Part shown: positions 25,049 to 33,951 of the stretch, piece by piece
Position numbering within the stretch: the first letter of the stretch is position 1
Layout: each line of letters begins with the position of its first letter
Assembly (NCBI RefSeq): GCF_000282195.1
Contig: NZ_AKJT01000022.1
Location: forward strand, 62,001 to 126,000
Length of the DNA: 64,000 nt
From: Pseudomonas sp. GM18
GTDB taxonomy: Bacteria > Pseudomonadota > Gammaproteobacteria > Pseudomonadales > Pseudomonadaceae
Reading direction: 5' to 3'
Translations under genes and position numbers: made by a program
Notes under the pieces: generated by a model
What the model was told of the DNA's origin: nothing
The model's input: only the letters and a program-made list of their open reading frames with translations
The model's database searches: none

Positions 25049-25915
25049 TTGAATCTGCTGCAACACATCGCCCAGTCACGCCACCTGTTACGCAAGTCGG
25101 AGCTCAAGGTCGCCGACCACGTGCTGCTTGATCCTGCGGCGGTGATGCACAGTTCCATGGCCGACCTGGCCCACAGCGTGGGCATCAGCGAGCCGACCAT
25201 CGTGCGTTTTTGCCGCGCCATCGGTTGCTCCGGGTTCCAGGATCTGAAGCTGAAACTGGCGCAGAGTCTGGCGGCCGGTGCGAGCTTCGGGCAATTCGCG
25301 ATCCATGAAGACGATTCGGTTGCCGATTACAGCCTGAAAATCTTCGACACTACCCTGCACACCCTGATGGAAGTTCGCGAGAAACTTGACCCGGTAGCGT
25401 TGCAGAAAGCCGTGACCGCGATGTCCCAGGCCCAGCGTGTCGAGTTCTACGGCTTCGGCGCGTCCGGTGCGGTAGCGGCAGATGCCCAGCACAAATTCTT
25501 CCGTTTGCTGCTGACCGCGGCGGCGTATTCCGACCCGCACATGCAGGCGATGTCGGCGGTGACGTTGAAGCCGACCGACGTGGCGATCTGCATTTCCCAG
25601 TCCGGTCGCTCAAAAGATCTGTTGATCACCGCCAACCTGGTGCGCGAAAGCGGCGCCTCGCTGATCACCCTGTGCCCGAGCCAGACACCATTGGCCGAGC
25701 TGTCGACCGTCAACCTGGCGATCGATGTGCACGAAGACACTGAAATCTACACGCCGCTGACTTCGCGTATTGCGCATCTGGTAGTGATCGATGTGCTGGC
25801 GATGGGCGTGGCCATGGCCCGTGGTCCGAGCCTGGTCAATCACCTGAAAAGCGTCAAGCGCAGCCTTCGCAGCTTGCGGCTGTCGCCCAAGTCAGTAAAA
25901 GCGCTGGACGATTAA
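25049..25915 (+). CDS. RpiR/HexR-family transcriptional regulator with SIS domain
   Basis: 288 aa from a TTG start. N-terminal HTH_6 domain (residues 1-77) with VADHVLLDPAAVMHSSMADLAHSVGISEPTIVRFCRAIG; SIS sugar-phosphate sensing domain about 120-260 (VEFYGFGASGAVAADAQHKFFRLL, ICISQSGRSKDLL). HexR-like proteins sense a phosphorylated sugar such as KDPG. This one sits beside the LysR gene and the pyruvate carboxylase operon, as in P. aeruginosa, which suggests control of anaplerosis or a linked central-carbon step; the effector is unknown. It is a paralogue of HexR proper, so that symbol is not used. Confidence 0.9.
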   Translation: MNLLQHIAQSRHLLRKSELKVADHVLLDPAAVMHSSMADLAHSVGISEPTIVRFCRAIGCSGFQDLKLKLAQSLAAGASFGQFAIHEDDSVADYSLKIFDTTLHTLMEVREKLDPVALQKAVTAMSQAQRVEFYGFGASGAVAADAQHKFFRLLLTAAAYSDPHMQAMSAVTLKPTDVAICISQSGRSKDLLITANLVRESGASLITLCPSQTPLAELSTVNLAIDVHEDTEIYTPLTSRIAHLVVIDVLAMGVAMARGPSLVNHLKSVKRSLRSLRLSPKSVKALDD

Positions 25916-25981
25916 GATCAAAAGATCACAGCCTTCGGCAGCTCCTACGCACCTGTGGGCGCTGCCGAAGGCTGCGATCTT
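25916..25981. repeat. Dispersed palindromic repeat, complete copy 2
   Basis: GATCACAGCCTTCGGCAGC...GCTGCCGAAGGCTGCGATCT with CTCCTACGCACCTGTGGGC in the middle, starting just after the RpiR stop. Same family as the copy at 14918-14981; probably ends RpiR transcription. Confidence 0.85.
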
Positions 25982-26080
25982 TGCTTTTACAATTTTCATC
26001 TCCCTGTAACCCTCCCGCCGCCAAACCGTCATCCCCCGCGCCTATCTTGAAACTCCCGTACTCGCCTTGGGAGACTCGAA

Positions 26081-26293
26081 ATGGCCCAGCCCTACGAAGA
26101 ACGCAACAGCGCCGTCAAAACCCGTCGTCAGCAAGAAGACCAGCGCCGCATGGAATTTCGCCGCGCCATCGAAGATCGCTGCGAACGCCGCCAGCTTCTG
26201 GCCGAAATCGGCGAATTTCCTGACGGCCTCGAACTCAACTACTGGCAGGCAGCACCGGCAACTTCCCGTCGAAACGCTCAACCAGCGCGCTGA
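26081..26293 (+). CDS. Small charged protein resembling the PA3496 family
   Basis: 70 aa with GGGAG eight bases before ATG. Nearly half of residues 1-45 are charged: NSAVKTRRQQEDQRRMEFR is the conserved block I associate with the PA3496 family of short, putatively envelope-linked proteins. No signal peptide or membrane helix. Its last 20 codons overlap the end of the convergent LysR gene by 59 bases, so both 3' ends are read on both strands. The family call is from memory of the motif. Confidence 0.65.
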   Translation: MAQPYEERNSAVKTRRQQEDQRRMEFRRAIEDRCERRQLLAEIGEFPDGLELNYWQAAPATSRRNAQPAR

Positions 26294-27197
26294 TCTGCGC
26301 CCGTTCGCTGCGGATAAACGCAAGGAATGCGTGGGCCACCGGCGATAGCCGTTTGGCCTTGGCCTGCACCAGGCACCAGCTACGCAGCAGCGGCAGTTCT
26401 TCGACCGGCAGTTCGATAAGGGCGCCGGTCGCCAACTCAAGGTTCAGGGCATGGCGCGTCAACAGCGCCAGGCCCAGACCCGCCAGCACGCATTCACGCT
26501 GAGCTTCCGCCGAGGCGACCTCCTGGGTCTGGGTGAAGTGCACGCGCTTCTCTTTGAAATACTCCTCACAGGCCAGTCGCGTGCCGGAACCGGGTTCGCG
26601 CAACAGCAGCGTGTAGGGCTCCAGATCCTGCAAGCGCAGCGGCCCCATGTGGCACAGCGGATGATCCGGCGGAGCCACGGCGACAATCGGGTTGTTGAGG
26701 AACGGCAGGAATTCCAGCCCCATGTCCTGTGGGACCATCGACATGATCACCAGATCGTCACGGTTATCCGACAGGCGCCGGATGACCTGGCCGCGGTTGA
26801 CCACCGTCAGGTGCAGGTTCACTTCCGGGTGCTGGCGTTTGAACGCGGCAAACAGGTGCGGCACGAAGTACTTGGCGCTGGATTCCACCGCCAGCTTCAG
26901 TTGGCCCTGCAATGAGCCTTGCATGTCCGACAGCTGCATATCGAGGTTTTCCAGACGCCCGAAAATGTCACGGCTGGCGCGCTGCAGTGCTTCGGCTGCT
27001 TCGGTCATGTAGAGTTTTTTGCCGACGTAATCGAACAAGGGCTGACCAATCAGCTCTTCAAGTTGACGAATCTGCAGGCTCACGGCAGGTTGTGTGAGAG
27101 ACATTTCGTCGGCAGCGCGGCTGTAGGACCTTAAGTCGCACACCTCATTGAAGATCTGCAATTGACGCAATGTCATACGCATCAATGACTTACGCAT
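26235..27197 (-). CDS. LysR-family regulator next to pyruvate carboxylase
   Basis: 320 aa. Winged HTH at residues 7-66 (LRQLQIFNEVCDLRSYSRAADEMSLTQPAVSLQIRQLEE) and a LysR_substrate domain about 95-300 resembling the CbbR/CysB-like group (SSAKYFVPHLFAAFKRQHPEV, LREPGSGTRLACEEYF). Divergent from pycA with a 190-base gap that holds a LysR-type box, so it is a strong candidate regulator of pycAB. ATG 27197 has GGAT about ten bases upstream. Confidence 0.92.
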   Translation of the reverse strand: MRKSLMRMTLRQLQIFNEVCDLRSYSRAADEMSLTQPAVSLQIRQLEELIGQPLFDYVGKKLYMTEAAEALQRASRDIFGRLENLDMQLSDMQGSLQGQLKLAVESSAKYFVPHLFAAFKRQHPEVNLHLTVVNRGQVIRRLSDNRDDLVIMSMVPQDMGLEFLPFLNNPIVAVAPPDHPLCHMGPLRLQDLEPYTLLLREPGSGTRLACEEYFKEKRVHFTQTQEVASAEAQRECVLAGLGLALLTRHALNLELATGALIELPVEELPLLRSWCLVQAKAKRLSPVAHAFLAFIRSERAQISALVERFDGKLPVLPASS

Positions 27198-27234
27198 TTT
27201 CTATAAATCCTGAGCGAAGGCCGATGACTCAACT

Positions 27235-27250
27235 ATAAGTCTTTGCTTAT
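27235..27250. promoter_or_regulatory. LysR-type binding site between LysR gene and pycA
   Basis: ATAAG-TCTTTG-CTTAT is an inverted repeat that contains a T-N11-A LysR motif. It lies 38 bases before the LysR start and 138 bases before pycA, a usual place for activation of the divergent operon and autoregulation. Confidence 0.55.
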
Positions 27251-27387
27251 GCGTGACCCAATTATTATTCATTTTTGTTAATCCCTTGCGAGCGCTAGTG
27301 TGGAGCTGCGACTGAATTGAAACATTTGGTCACGCGTCGACCTGGTTTGACAGGTCGTGGGTACCACCGGCTCAAGGGAACCTCCAA

Positions 27388-28803
27388 GTGATAAAAAAGA
27401 TCCTGATCGCCAACCGTGGTGAGATTGCCGTACGAATCGTGCGTGCCTGCGCCGAGATGGGCATTCGCTCGGTCGCGATCTATTCCGACGCCGACCGTCA
27501 TGCCTTGCATGTGAAGCGTGCGGACGAGGCCCACAGCATCGGTGCCGAGCCACTGGCCGGCTACCTGAACCCGCGCAAGCTGGTGAACCTGGCGGTGGAA
27601 ACCGGTTGCGATGCGTTGCACCCCGGCTACGGCTTCCTTTCGGAAAATGCCGAGCTGGCGGACATCTGCGCCGAACGCGGAATCAAATTCATTGGTCCAT
27701 CGGCTGAAGTGATTCGCCGCATGGGCGACAAGACCGAAGCGCGCCGCAGCATGATCAAGGCCGGCGTACCGGTCACCCCGGGCACCGAAGGTAACGTGTC
27801 GGGCATCGAAGAAGCCCTGACCGAAGGCGATCGCATCGGTTACCCGGTGATGCTCAAGGCCACGTCCGGTGGCGGCGGCCGTGGTATTCGTCGCTGCAAC
27901 AGTCGCGAAGAACTCGAACAAGCCTTTCCGCGAGTGATTTCCGAAGCCACCAAGGCTTTCGGTTCGGCGGAAGTGTTCCTGGAAAAATGCATCGTAAACC
28001 CGAAACACATCGAAGCGCAGATCCTCGGCGACAGCTTTGGCAACGTGGTGCACCTGTTTGAGCGTGACTGCTCGATCCAGCGTCGTAACCAGAAGCTGAT
28101 CGAGATCGCTCCGAGCCCGCAACTGACCCCGGAACAGCGCGCCTACATCGGCGACCTGTCGGTGCGTGCAGCCAAGGCCGTGGGTTACGAGAACGCCGGC
28201 ACCGTGGAGTTCCTGCTCGCCGAGGGCGAGGTGTACTTCATGGAGATGAACACCCGGGTGCAGGTGGAACACACCATCACCGAAGAAATCACCGGCATCG
28301 ACATCGTTCGCGAGCAGATCCGCATCGCTTCCGGTTTGCCGCTCTCGGTGAAACAGGAAGACATCCAGCACCGCGGTTTCGCACTGCAATTCCGGATCAA
28401 CGCCGAAGACCCGAAAAACAACTTCCTGCCGAGCTTCGGCAAGATCACCCGTTACTACGCGCCCGGCGGTCCCGGCGTGCGCACCGACACAGCGATCTAT
28501 ACCGGCTACACCATTCCGCCGTTCTACGATTCGATGTGCCTGAAACTGGTGGTCTGGGCGCTGACCTGGGAAGAGGCGATGGACCGTGGCTTGCGGGCCC
28601 TCGACGACATGCGTCTGCAAGGGGTCAAGACCACCGCCGCGTACTACCAGGAAATCCTGCGTAACCCGGAATTCCGTAGCGGCCAGTTCAACACCAGCTT
28701 CGTTGAAAGCCACCCTGAACTGACCAACTACTCGATCAAGCGCAAACCCGAAGAGCTGGCCCTGGCCATCGCCGCCGCCATCGCCGCCCACGCAGGCCTG
28801 TGA
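27388..28803 (+). CDS. pycA: Pyruvate carboxylase subunit A (biotin carboxylase)
   Basis: 471 aa. Carboxylates biotin with bicarbonate and ATP; its partner passes the carboxyl to pyruvate, giving oxaloacetate. Starts with GTG behind AGGGA. ATP-grasp landmarks: IKKILIANRGEIAVRI, GYGFLSENAELA, KATSGGGGRGIRR glycine-rich loop, EAQILGD, FLERDCSIQRRNQKLIE and MEMNTRVQVEH. The two-subunit form of pyruvate carboxylase is typical of Pseudomonas. Followed after 11 bases by the B subunit. Confidence 0.95.
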   Translation: MIKKILIANRGEIAVRIVRACAEMGIRSVAIYSDADRHALHVKRADEAHSIGAEPLAGYLNPRKLVNLAVETGCDALHPGYGFLSENAELADICAERGIKFIGPSAEVIRRMGDKTEARRSMIKAGVPVTPGTEGNVSGIEEALTEGDRIGYPVMLKATSGGGGRGIRRCNSREELEQAFPRVISEATKAFGSAEVFLEKCIVNPKHIEAQILGDSFGNVVHLFERDCSIQRRNQKLIEIAPSPQLTPEQRAYIGDLSVRAAKAVGYENAGTVEFLLAEGEVYFMEMNTRVQVEHTITEEITGIDIVREQIRIASGLPLSVKQEDIQHRGFALQFRINAEDPKNNFLPSFGKITRYYAPGGPGVRTDTAIYTGYTIPPFYDSMCLKLVVWALTWEEAMDRGLRALDDMRLQGVKTTAAYYQEILRNPEFRSGQFNTSFVESHPELTNYSIKRKPEELALAIAAAIAAHAGL

Positions 28804-28814
28804 GGAATAGAACA

Positions 28815-30623
28815 ATGAGCAAACAAATCCACGTTACCGACACAATCCTGCGCGACGCCCACCAATCGCTGCTCGCCACCCGCATGCGCACCGAAGACAT
28901 GCTGCCGATCTGCGACAAGCTCGACAAAGTCGGCTACTGGTCGCTGGAATGCTGGGGCGGCGCGACGTTCGACGCCTGCGTACGCTTCCTGAAAGAAGAC
29001 CCGTGGGAGCGTCTGCGCCAACTGCGCGCCGCGTTGCCTAACACGCGCCTGCAAATGCTCCTGCGTGGCCAGAACCTGCTGGGCTACCGCCATTACAGCG
29101 ACGATGTGGTCAAAGCCTTCGTCGCCAAGGCTGCGGTCAACGGCATCGACGTGTTCCGCATCTTCGACGCCATGAACGACGTGCGTAACCTGCGCGTGGC
29201 CATCGAAGCGGTGAAAGCTGCCGGCAAACACGCCCAGGGCACCATCGCCTACACCACCAGCCCGGTGCACACCATCGAGGCTTTCGTGGCGCAAGCCAAG
29301 CAAATGGAAGCCATGGGTTGCGACTCGGTGGCGATCAAGGACATGGCCGGTCTGCTGACCCCATACGCCACGGGTGAACTGGTCAAGGCACTGAAGGCCG
29401 AGCAATCGCTGCCGGTGTTCATCCACTCCCACGACACCGCTGGCCTGGCTGCAATGTGCCAACTCAAGGCTATCGAAAACGGCGCCGACCATATCGACAC
29501 CGCGATCTCCAGCTTCGCCTGGGGCACCAGCCACCCGGGCACCGAATCGATGGTTGCCGCCCTTAAAGGCAGCGAGTTCGACACCGGCCTGAACCTGGAA
29601 CTGCTGCAAGAGATCGGCCTGTACTTCTACGCCGTGCGCAAGAAGTACCACCAGTTCGAAAGCGAGTTCACTGCCGTCGACACTCGCGTGCAGGTCAACC
29701 AGGTTCCGGGCGGGATGATTTCCAACCTGGCCAACCAGTTGAAAGAGCAGGGCGCCCTGAACCGCATGAGCGAAGTGCTGGCCGAAATCCCGCGCGTTCG
29801 CGAAGACCTCGGCTTCCCGCCGCTGGTGACCCCGACCTCGCAAATCGTCGGCACCCAGGCATTCTTCAACGTGCTGGCCGGCGAGCGTTACAAGACCATC
29901 ACCAACGAAGTGAAGCTTTACCTGCAAGGCGGCTACGGCAAGGCGCCGGGCACTGTGAACGAAAAACTGCGTCGCCAGGCCATCGGCAGCGAAGAAGTGA
30001 TCGACGTGCGTCCGGCTGACCTGCTCAAGCCAGAGATGACCAAGCTGCGTGCCGAAATCGGCGCCGTGGCCAAGTCTGAAGAAGACGTGCTGACCTACGC
30101 CATGTTCCCGGACATCGGCCGCAAGTTCCTCGAAGAGCGCGCAGCCGGCACCCTGACGCCAGAAGTGCTGCTGCCGATTCCGGAAGCGGGCGGTGTGGCG
30201 TCGGCCGGTGGTGAAGGCGTACCGACCGAGTTTGTCATCGACGTCCACGGCGAAACCTACCGCGTCGACATCACGGGTGTGGGCGTCAAGGCCGAAGGCA
30301 AACGCCACTTCTACCTGTCCATCGACGGCATGCCGGAAGAAGTGGTGTTCGAACCGCTCAACGAATTCGTCAGCGGCGGCAGCAGCAAGCGCAAGCAAGC
30401 CACTGCACCGGGCCATGTCAGCACCACCATGCCGGGCAACATCGTCGATGTGCTGGTCAAGGAAGGCGACACTGTGAAAGCCGGCCAGGCTGTGCTGATC
30501 ACCGAGGCGATGAAGATGGAAACCGAAGTCCAGTCGGCCATCGCCGGTAAAGTCACCGCCATCCACGTGGCCAAGGGCGACCGGGTGAACCCGGGTGAGA
30601 TTCTGATCGAGATCGAAGGCTGA
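28815..30623 (+). CDS. pycB: Pyruvate carboxylase subunit B (carboxyltransferase and biotin carrier)
   Basis: 602 aa from ATG 28815 (TGAGGAA upstream). Residues 5-270 are the HMGL-like carboxyltransferase barrel (DTILRDAHQSLLATR, MLLRGQNLLGYRHY, SVAIKDMAGLL, HSHDTAG with metal-binding His), 290-460 the conserved carboxylase domain, and 530-602 the biotinyl domain with EAMKMET as the biotin site Lys. Often annotated as oadA because of its similarity to oxaloacetate decarboxylase alpha; lack of beta and gamma membrane subunits and the adjacent biotin carboxylase argue for pyruvate carboxylase. Confidence 0.95.
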   Translation: MSKQIHVTDTILRDAHQSLLATRMRTEDMLPICDKLDKVGYWSLECWGGATFDACVRFLKEDPWERLRQLRAALPNTRLQMLLRGQNLLGYRHYSDDVVKAFVAKAAVNGIDVFRIFDAMNDVRNLRVAIEAVKAAGKHAQGTIAYTTSPVHTIEAFVAQAKQMEAMGCDSVAIKDMAGLLTPYATGELVKALKAEQSLPVFIHSHDTAGLAAMCQLKAIENGADHIDTAISSFAWGTSHPGTESMVAALKGSEFDTGLNLELLQEIGLYFYAVRKKYHQFESEFTAVDTRVQVNQVPGGMISNLANQLKEQGALNRMSEVLAEIPRVREDLGFPPLVTPTSQIVGTQAFFNVLAGERYKTITNEVKLYLQGGYGKAPGTVNEKLRRQAIGSEEVIDVRPADLLKPEMTKLRAEIGAVAKSEEDVLTYAMFPDIGRKFLEERAAGTLTPEVLLPIPEAGGVASAGGEGVPTEFVIDVHGETYRVDITGVGVKAEGKRHFYLSIDGMPEEVVFEPLNEFVSGGSSKRKQATAPGHVSTTMPGNIVDVLVKEGDTVKAGQAVLITEAMKMETEVQSAIAGKVTAIHVAKGDRVNPGEILIEIEG

Positions 30624-30651
30624 GTTAACAGCCTCGATATACCGCTTTAAA

Positions 30652-30683
30652 CCTCGGGGGGGCATGTGCTCCCCTTTTTTTTC
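30652..30683 (+). terminator. Rho-independent terminator of pycAB
   Basis: GGGGG-GCATGTGC-TCCCC followed by eight T. It begins about 30 bases after the pycB stop. Confidence 0.88.
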
Positions 30684-30702
30684 GGCCCGGATTTGTGAGG
30701 GG

Positions 30703-32871
30703 TTAGAAACTCATCCGCCACTGCCCCGTGACGCCATGGTTTCGGCTGTCTGTGCCGATCTCACCGTTGAGGCTTACGCCTAGCGTATGTTTGGCTGACA
30801 ACCCGAGGTCCAGGCCCGCATCCAGCTTCAGGCTGTCACGATCCAGTGGCGCGCCGGAAACGGTGAAGTTTTTCCCGCCCGTTGCCAATCGTTGACGGGT
30901 GTCGCTCTCGATATCCCCGTAAGTGTGTTTCCAGCCAGCACTGAATCGCGGCGTCAGTTGCATGCCGTTATCGAGTGTATTGATCTTCGCCAGTCGCAGG
31001 CCGAATGTGCTGTTGAGGTTGTTTTGGGTTTGGCCGTGGACTTTCAGCGTTGCGGCGCCACCTTTTTCCGTGTAGCCGTCGCGCTGATAGCGTTGGTAGC
31101 CAAGGCTGGCAAACGGTTCGATGCTGACATTCGCTCGGCTCAGGTTGTAACCCACTTCCGCAAAGGCCTGCTGGGTGCTGGCATCGTAGCGGCCTTCGGG
31201 ACGGTCGCTGAAATCGTTGAAGGCAATCCGGCGTTTAGTGCTGCCGTCGTGATTGCTATAGGTTGCGCCCAGGCGTAGCGACATGGGACCACTCTGGCGT
31301 AGGGCGTAGGCACCCAGGTGCCAGCTGTCGAGATCGCCGTCGAGTTCGCGACTGTCCAGGCGAGTTTCGGATTTGCCACCCATCACACCGATGCGCCATT
31401 GCTCATCAATGCCCCAATCCGCGCCCAAAACGAGACCTTTGGTGGAGTGTTGCAGGGCATCGTGGTCGCGATCCAGCGTTCCGCCGTGGCCCAAGGCTTG
31501 TAACCAGACTCTGCCGTTTTCTTCGCTGCCGGCGGCGAGGCGTGGTGCGTTGGTTCGACTGCCGGGTTTGTTGTAAGCGCTGGCGCTGTCCAATTGGCGC
31601 ATGGCCGAAAGCAGGGTGGCACTGACAGGGCTGTCACTGTTCAGGGTTGCCTTGGCGAGGTTTGCGTTGTTGCCGCCGGCAAGTTGCTCGATTGCGTGGG
31701 AGGCGGTCACTTTGTCACTACCGAGCAGGGCCGTGACAGCGGCGTTTGTGGGGATGGTTGGTTTTGGTGCTGTGGCGACGGGATTGGTCGCTGTCGATGG
31801 AGTTGAGGCGGGCGCGGGGGCCTGTTCTTGCGGTATGTCCTTCGGCTCTTCAATGCTTTGGGCAAGTTCCTTACCGTTGTCAGTGCTCGCGACACTCTCG
31901 AGCGTCACATCGTTACGGGTAAAGATCAGGCCGACGTTCTGTGCTCCGTATTCAATCTTGGGTGTTAAAAACGCAAGGTTGTTGATAACCGTCCCGAATT
32001 CCCCTTCGATTTTGTTCGCAATGAGGATGTTGTTTTCGCTGATCAGCGGGTAGTCGCCTGGTGCTGCAAGGATGTTCAGCGTGGCGCCGCCAAGACTGGC
32101 AGTTCCACCGACTATCATCGTTTCACTTTTACGGTTGGCATTGACCTCGTAGACCAGCTCGGCGGTTTTGGAAAGATTCAAATCACCTTTAACTTTCGGC
32201 GCGCCGTGCAAGCCGTCGACAGAAAGCTTTCCGTCCACCTTCAGCGAGCCCACTAGACCGTTGCCGGTAAAAGCACCTTTTTCATTGATGGTCACGTCAC
32301 CTTCGATCGTTCCAGGGTTGGTCAGGGAACCGCCAGATTGCACGGTCGCGCCGCCGCCGATCTGCTTGTTGTTGATAAGCGTACCTTGGACCAGTGCCCC
32401 TCCCTGAATATACCCATCGTTGATCAGCGTTGCTTTCGCACGTACCAGAACACCGGTATTGAAGTCACCGGAACCTTTCGCGGTCCAGGTGCTTCGTTTG
32501 AGTTCCAGGCCTTCGAAATGGCGACTCTCCCCTAACGTGCCGCCGCTCGCGGTATCGAGTTGCAGGAAGTTGGTACCACCCCCACCGTCGATCGTTCCGG
32601 TCAGGACGCCGCGACCGGAAACGGTGACCAGATCATCTGCCTCGCCAAATGTCCGATCGATTCCATCCGCTGCTTTGTTAATGGTGTGCGGGAGGGTGGC
32701 GGGATCGTTGATAAAGGCGTCCAGCGCCGCCATGAGCTGCTGCGGTGTTTCGGTGGAAGAAGGGGGGGCATCGACGGAGGATTGCTGGGCAAGCGAAATT
32801 TCAGTGCAACCCAACGCAAGCGCAATGGCCAGCGCCAGGTGTTGTGGGCGAAATTTGTGTTGAACGGGCAT
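30703..32871 (-). CDS. Type Va autotransporter with beta-helix passenger
   Basis: 722 aa from ATG 32871. Signal peptide about 1-29 (PQHLALAIALALGCTEISLA). The passenger (about 45-335) has short repeating strands (GGALVQGTLINNKQIGGGATVQSGGSLTNPGTIEGDVTI is split here only as a pattern of Gly/Thr/Asn turns) typical of a beta-helix; no serine protease, lipase or RGD motif is seen. A Pro/Ala/Thr-rich linker (about 340-375) leads to an autotransporter barrel (about 440-722) whose final strand ends in aromatic Phe (WRMSF), the usual assembly signal. Role is probably adhesion or surface interaction; cargo function unknown. Its ribosome binding site is inside a hairpin. Confidence 0.88.
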   Translation of the reverse strand: MPVQHKFRPQHLALAIALALGCTEISLAQQSSVDAPPSSTETPQQLMAALDAFINDPATLPHTINKAADGIDRTFGEADDLVTVSGRGVLTGTIDGGGGTNFLQLDTASGGTLGESRHFEGLELKRSTWTAKGSGDFNTGVLVRAKATLINDGYIQGGALVQGTLINNKQIGGGATVQSGGSLTNPGTIEGDVTINEKGAFTGNGLVGSLKVDGKLSVDGLHGAPKVKGDLNLSKTAELVYEVNANRKSETMIVGGTASLGGATLNILAAPGDYPLISENNILIANKIEGEFGTVINNLAFLTPKIEYGAQNVGLIFTRNDVTLESVASTDNGKELAQSIEEPKDIPQEQAPAPASTPSTATNPVATAPKPTIPTNAAVTALLGSDKVTASHAIEQLAGGNNANLAKATLNSDSPVSATLLSAMRQLDSASAYNKPGSRTNAPRLAAGSEENGRVWLQALGHGGTLDRDHDALQHSTKGLVLGADWGIDEQWRIGVMGGKSETRLDSRELDGDLDSWHLGAYALRQSGPMSLRLGATYSNHDGSTKRRIAFNDFSDRPEGRYDASTQQAFAEVGYNLSRANVSIEPFASLGYQRYQRDGYTEKGGAATLKVHGQTQNNLNSTFGLRLAKINTLDNGMQLTPRFSAGWKHTYGDIESDTRQRLATGGKNFTVSGAPLDRDSLKLDAGLDLGLSAKHTLGVSLNGEIGTDSRNHGVTGQWRMSF

Positions 32872-32874
32872 CGG

Positions 32875-32903
32875 GTTTGGCCTCTTTTTACAGGAGGCCA
32901 AAC
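32875..32903 (-). promoter_or_regulatory. Hairpin covering the ribosome binding site of the autotransporter gene
   Basis: Read on the minus strand, GTTTGGCCTC pairs perfectly with GAGGCCAAAC across a 9-base loop (CTGTAAAAA). The second arm carries the only Shine-Dalgarno-like sequence (GAGG) and ends three bases before the ATG. A 10-bp stem here should hold translation down unless opened. Confidence 0.7.
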
Positions 32904-33082
32904 TCTAAGAGTGAGGCTATAGGTGCCGATGTCAGCTGCTTCCGGCAGGCTTGCGGGGGTTGTCAGAAGGTTGTGTAGAAAATTTCCAATCGTCTGAGGA
33001 AGGTTGTTTTTACCCGTTCGAGCTGACGCTTTTTCTTACAACAAATCAGGACATAGGGGCTATCGCTCTGTCGAAAACGCAC

Positions 33083-33101
33083 CTGCCGAAGGCTGCGATC
33101 T
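33083..33101. repeat. Fragment of the dispersed palindromic repeat
   Basis: CTGCCGAAGGCTGCGATCT is one arm of the element found complete at 14918-14981; the mirror arm is missing. It lies just past the stop of the ABC permease gene. Confidence 0.7.
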
Positions 33102-33108
33102 CTTTTTG

Positions 33109-33951
33109 TTAAACCAGGCTACGGCTCAAATACGCCTTCCCATAATGCCGCTCCATCCGCGCCTGAATCAGCTCCAGTCCAATCGACATCAGCCAGTAAA
33201 TGACCGCCGCCGTCGTCAGCATTTCGATATAGCGATAGCTTGAGCGCCCATACGATTGGGCCAGGAACATCACTTCCCAAACCCCCATCACCGAGATCAG
33301 TGATGAGTCCTTGAGCATGGAGATGAACTGGTTGGTGGTGGGCGGGATGATGGTGCGCATGGCCTGGGGCAGGGTGACGCGCCAGAAGATCACGGTTTCA
33401 CGCATGCCCAGGGCCAGCGATGCTTCGCGTTGGCCGTGGGGGACGCCGAGGATGCCGGCGCGGAAGATTTCGCTCAGATAGGCGCCGTAGTTCAGCGACA
33501 GCGCGATGATGCCGGCGGCGATGGCGCCCGGCACGACGCCCAATTGCGGCAAGCCGAGGTAGATCAGCAATATCTGGATCAGCAGCGGCGTGCCGCGAAA
33601 GAACGAGGCATAGAAGCTTGCGATGCCGAACGCCACGGCGCTTTTCGACAGCCGCGCCAGGGCCGTAATGAAACCCAGCAGCGACGAAGCGACGATTGAA
33701 CACAGGCACAAAAACAGCGTCAGCGCTGCGCCTTGCAGAAAGCCGTTGGGCGCCAGGTGCAGGCCGATCAGGTTCGGCAGTTTGTCGAGGATGATCGAGA
33801 ACTTCAGGTCGAAGCTCAGGAAGAAACTCGCGAACAAGCCGAACATCGCCGCCCAGGTCAGGTACAGCCGCGTGCGGAAACCGAAAATCCGTTGCAGCAA
33901 CGACTCAGCCACCGGTTGCGGTGGCTGAGGAGGTTTGGGGAAAGAAGTCAT
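33109..33951 (-). CDS. Amino-acid ABC transporter permease
   Basis: 280 aa of the His/Glu/Gln/Arg/opine family. Five hydrophobic segments and the conserved cytoplasmic loop EIFRAGILGVPHGQREASLALGMRETVIFWRVTLPQAMRTIIPP mark the ATPase contact. Overlaps the binding-protein gene by ATGA. No ATPase gene follows in the window, so it must share an ATPase encoded elsewhere. The N-terminal about 60 residues (PPQPVAESLLQRIFGFRTRLYL) are longer than in HisM. Confidence 0.92.
   Translation of the reverse strand: MTSFPKPPQPPQPVAESLLQRIFGFRTRLYLTWAAMFGLFASFFLSFDLKFSIILDKLPNLIGLHLAPNGFLQGAALTLFLCLCSIVASSLLGFITALARLSKSAVAFGIASFYASFFRGTPLLIQILLIYLGLPQLGVVPGAIAAGIIALSLNYGAYLSEIFRAGILGVPHGQREASLALGMRETVIFWRVTLPQAMRTIIPPTTNQFISMLKDSSLISVMGVWEVMFLAQSYGRSSYRYIEMLTTAAVIYWLMSIGLELIQARMERHYGKAYLSRSLV

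Noticed and set aside
28728..30665. 645-codon open frame on the minus strand (and 27295-28815, 506 codons)
   Set aside because: Both are antisense to the clear pycB and pycA genes and have no recognisable motif.
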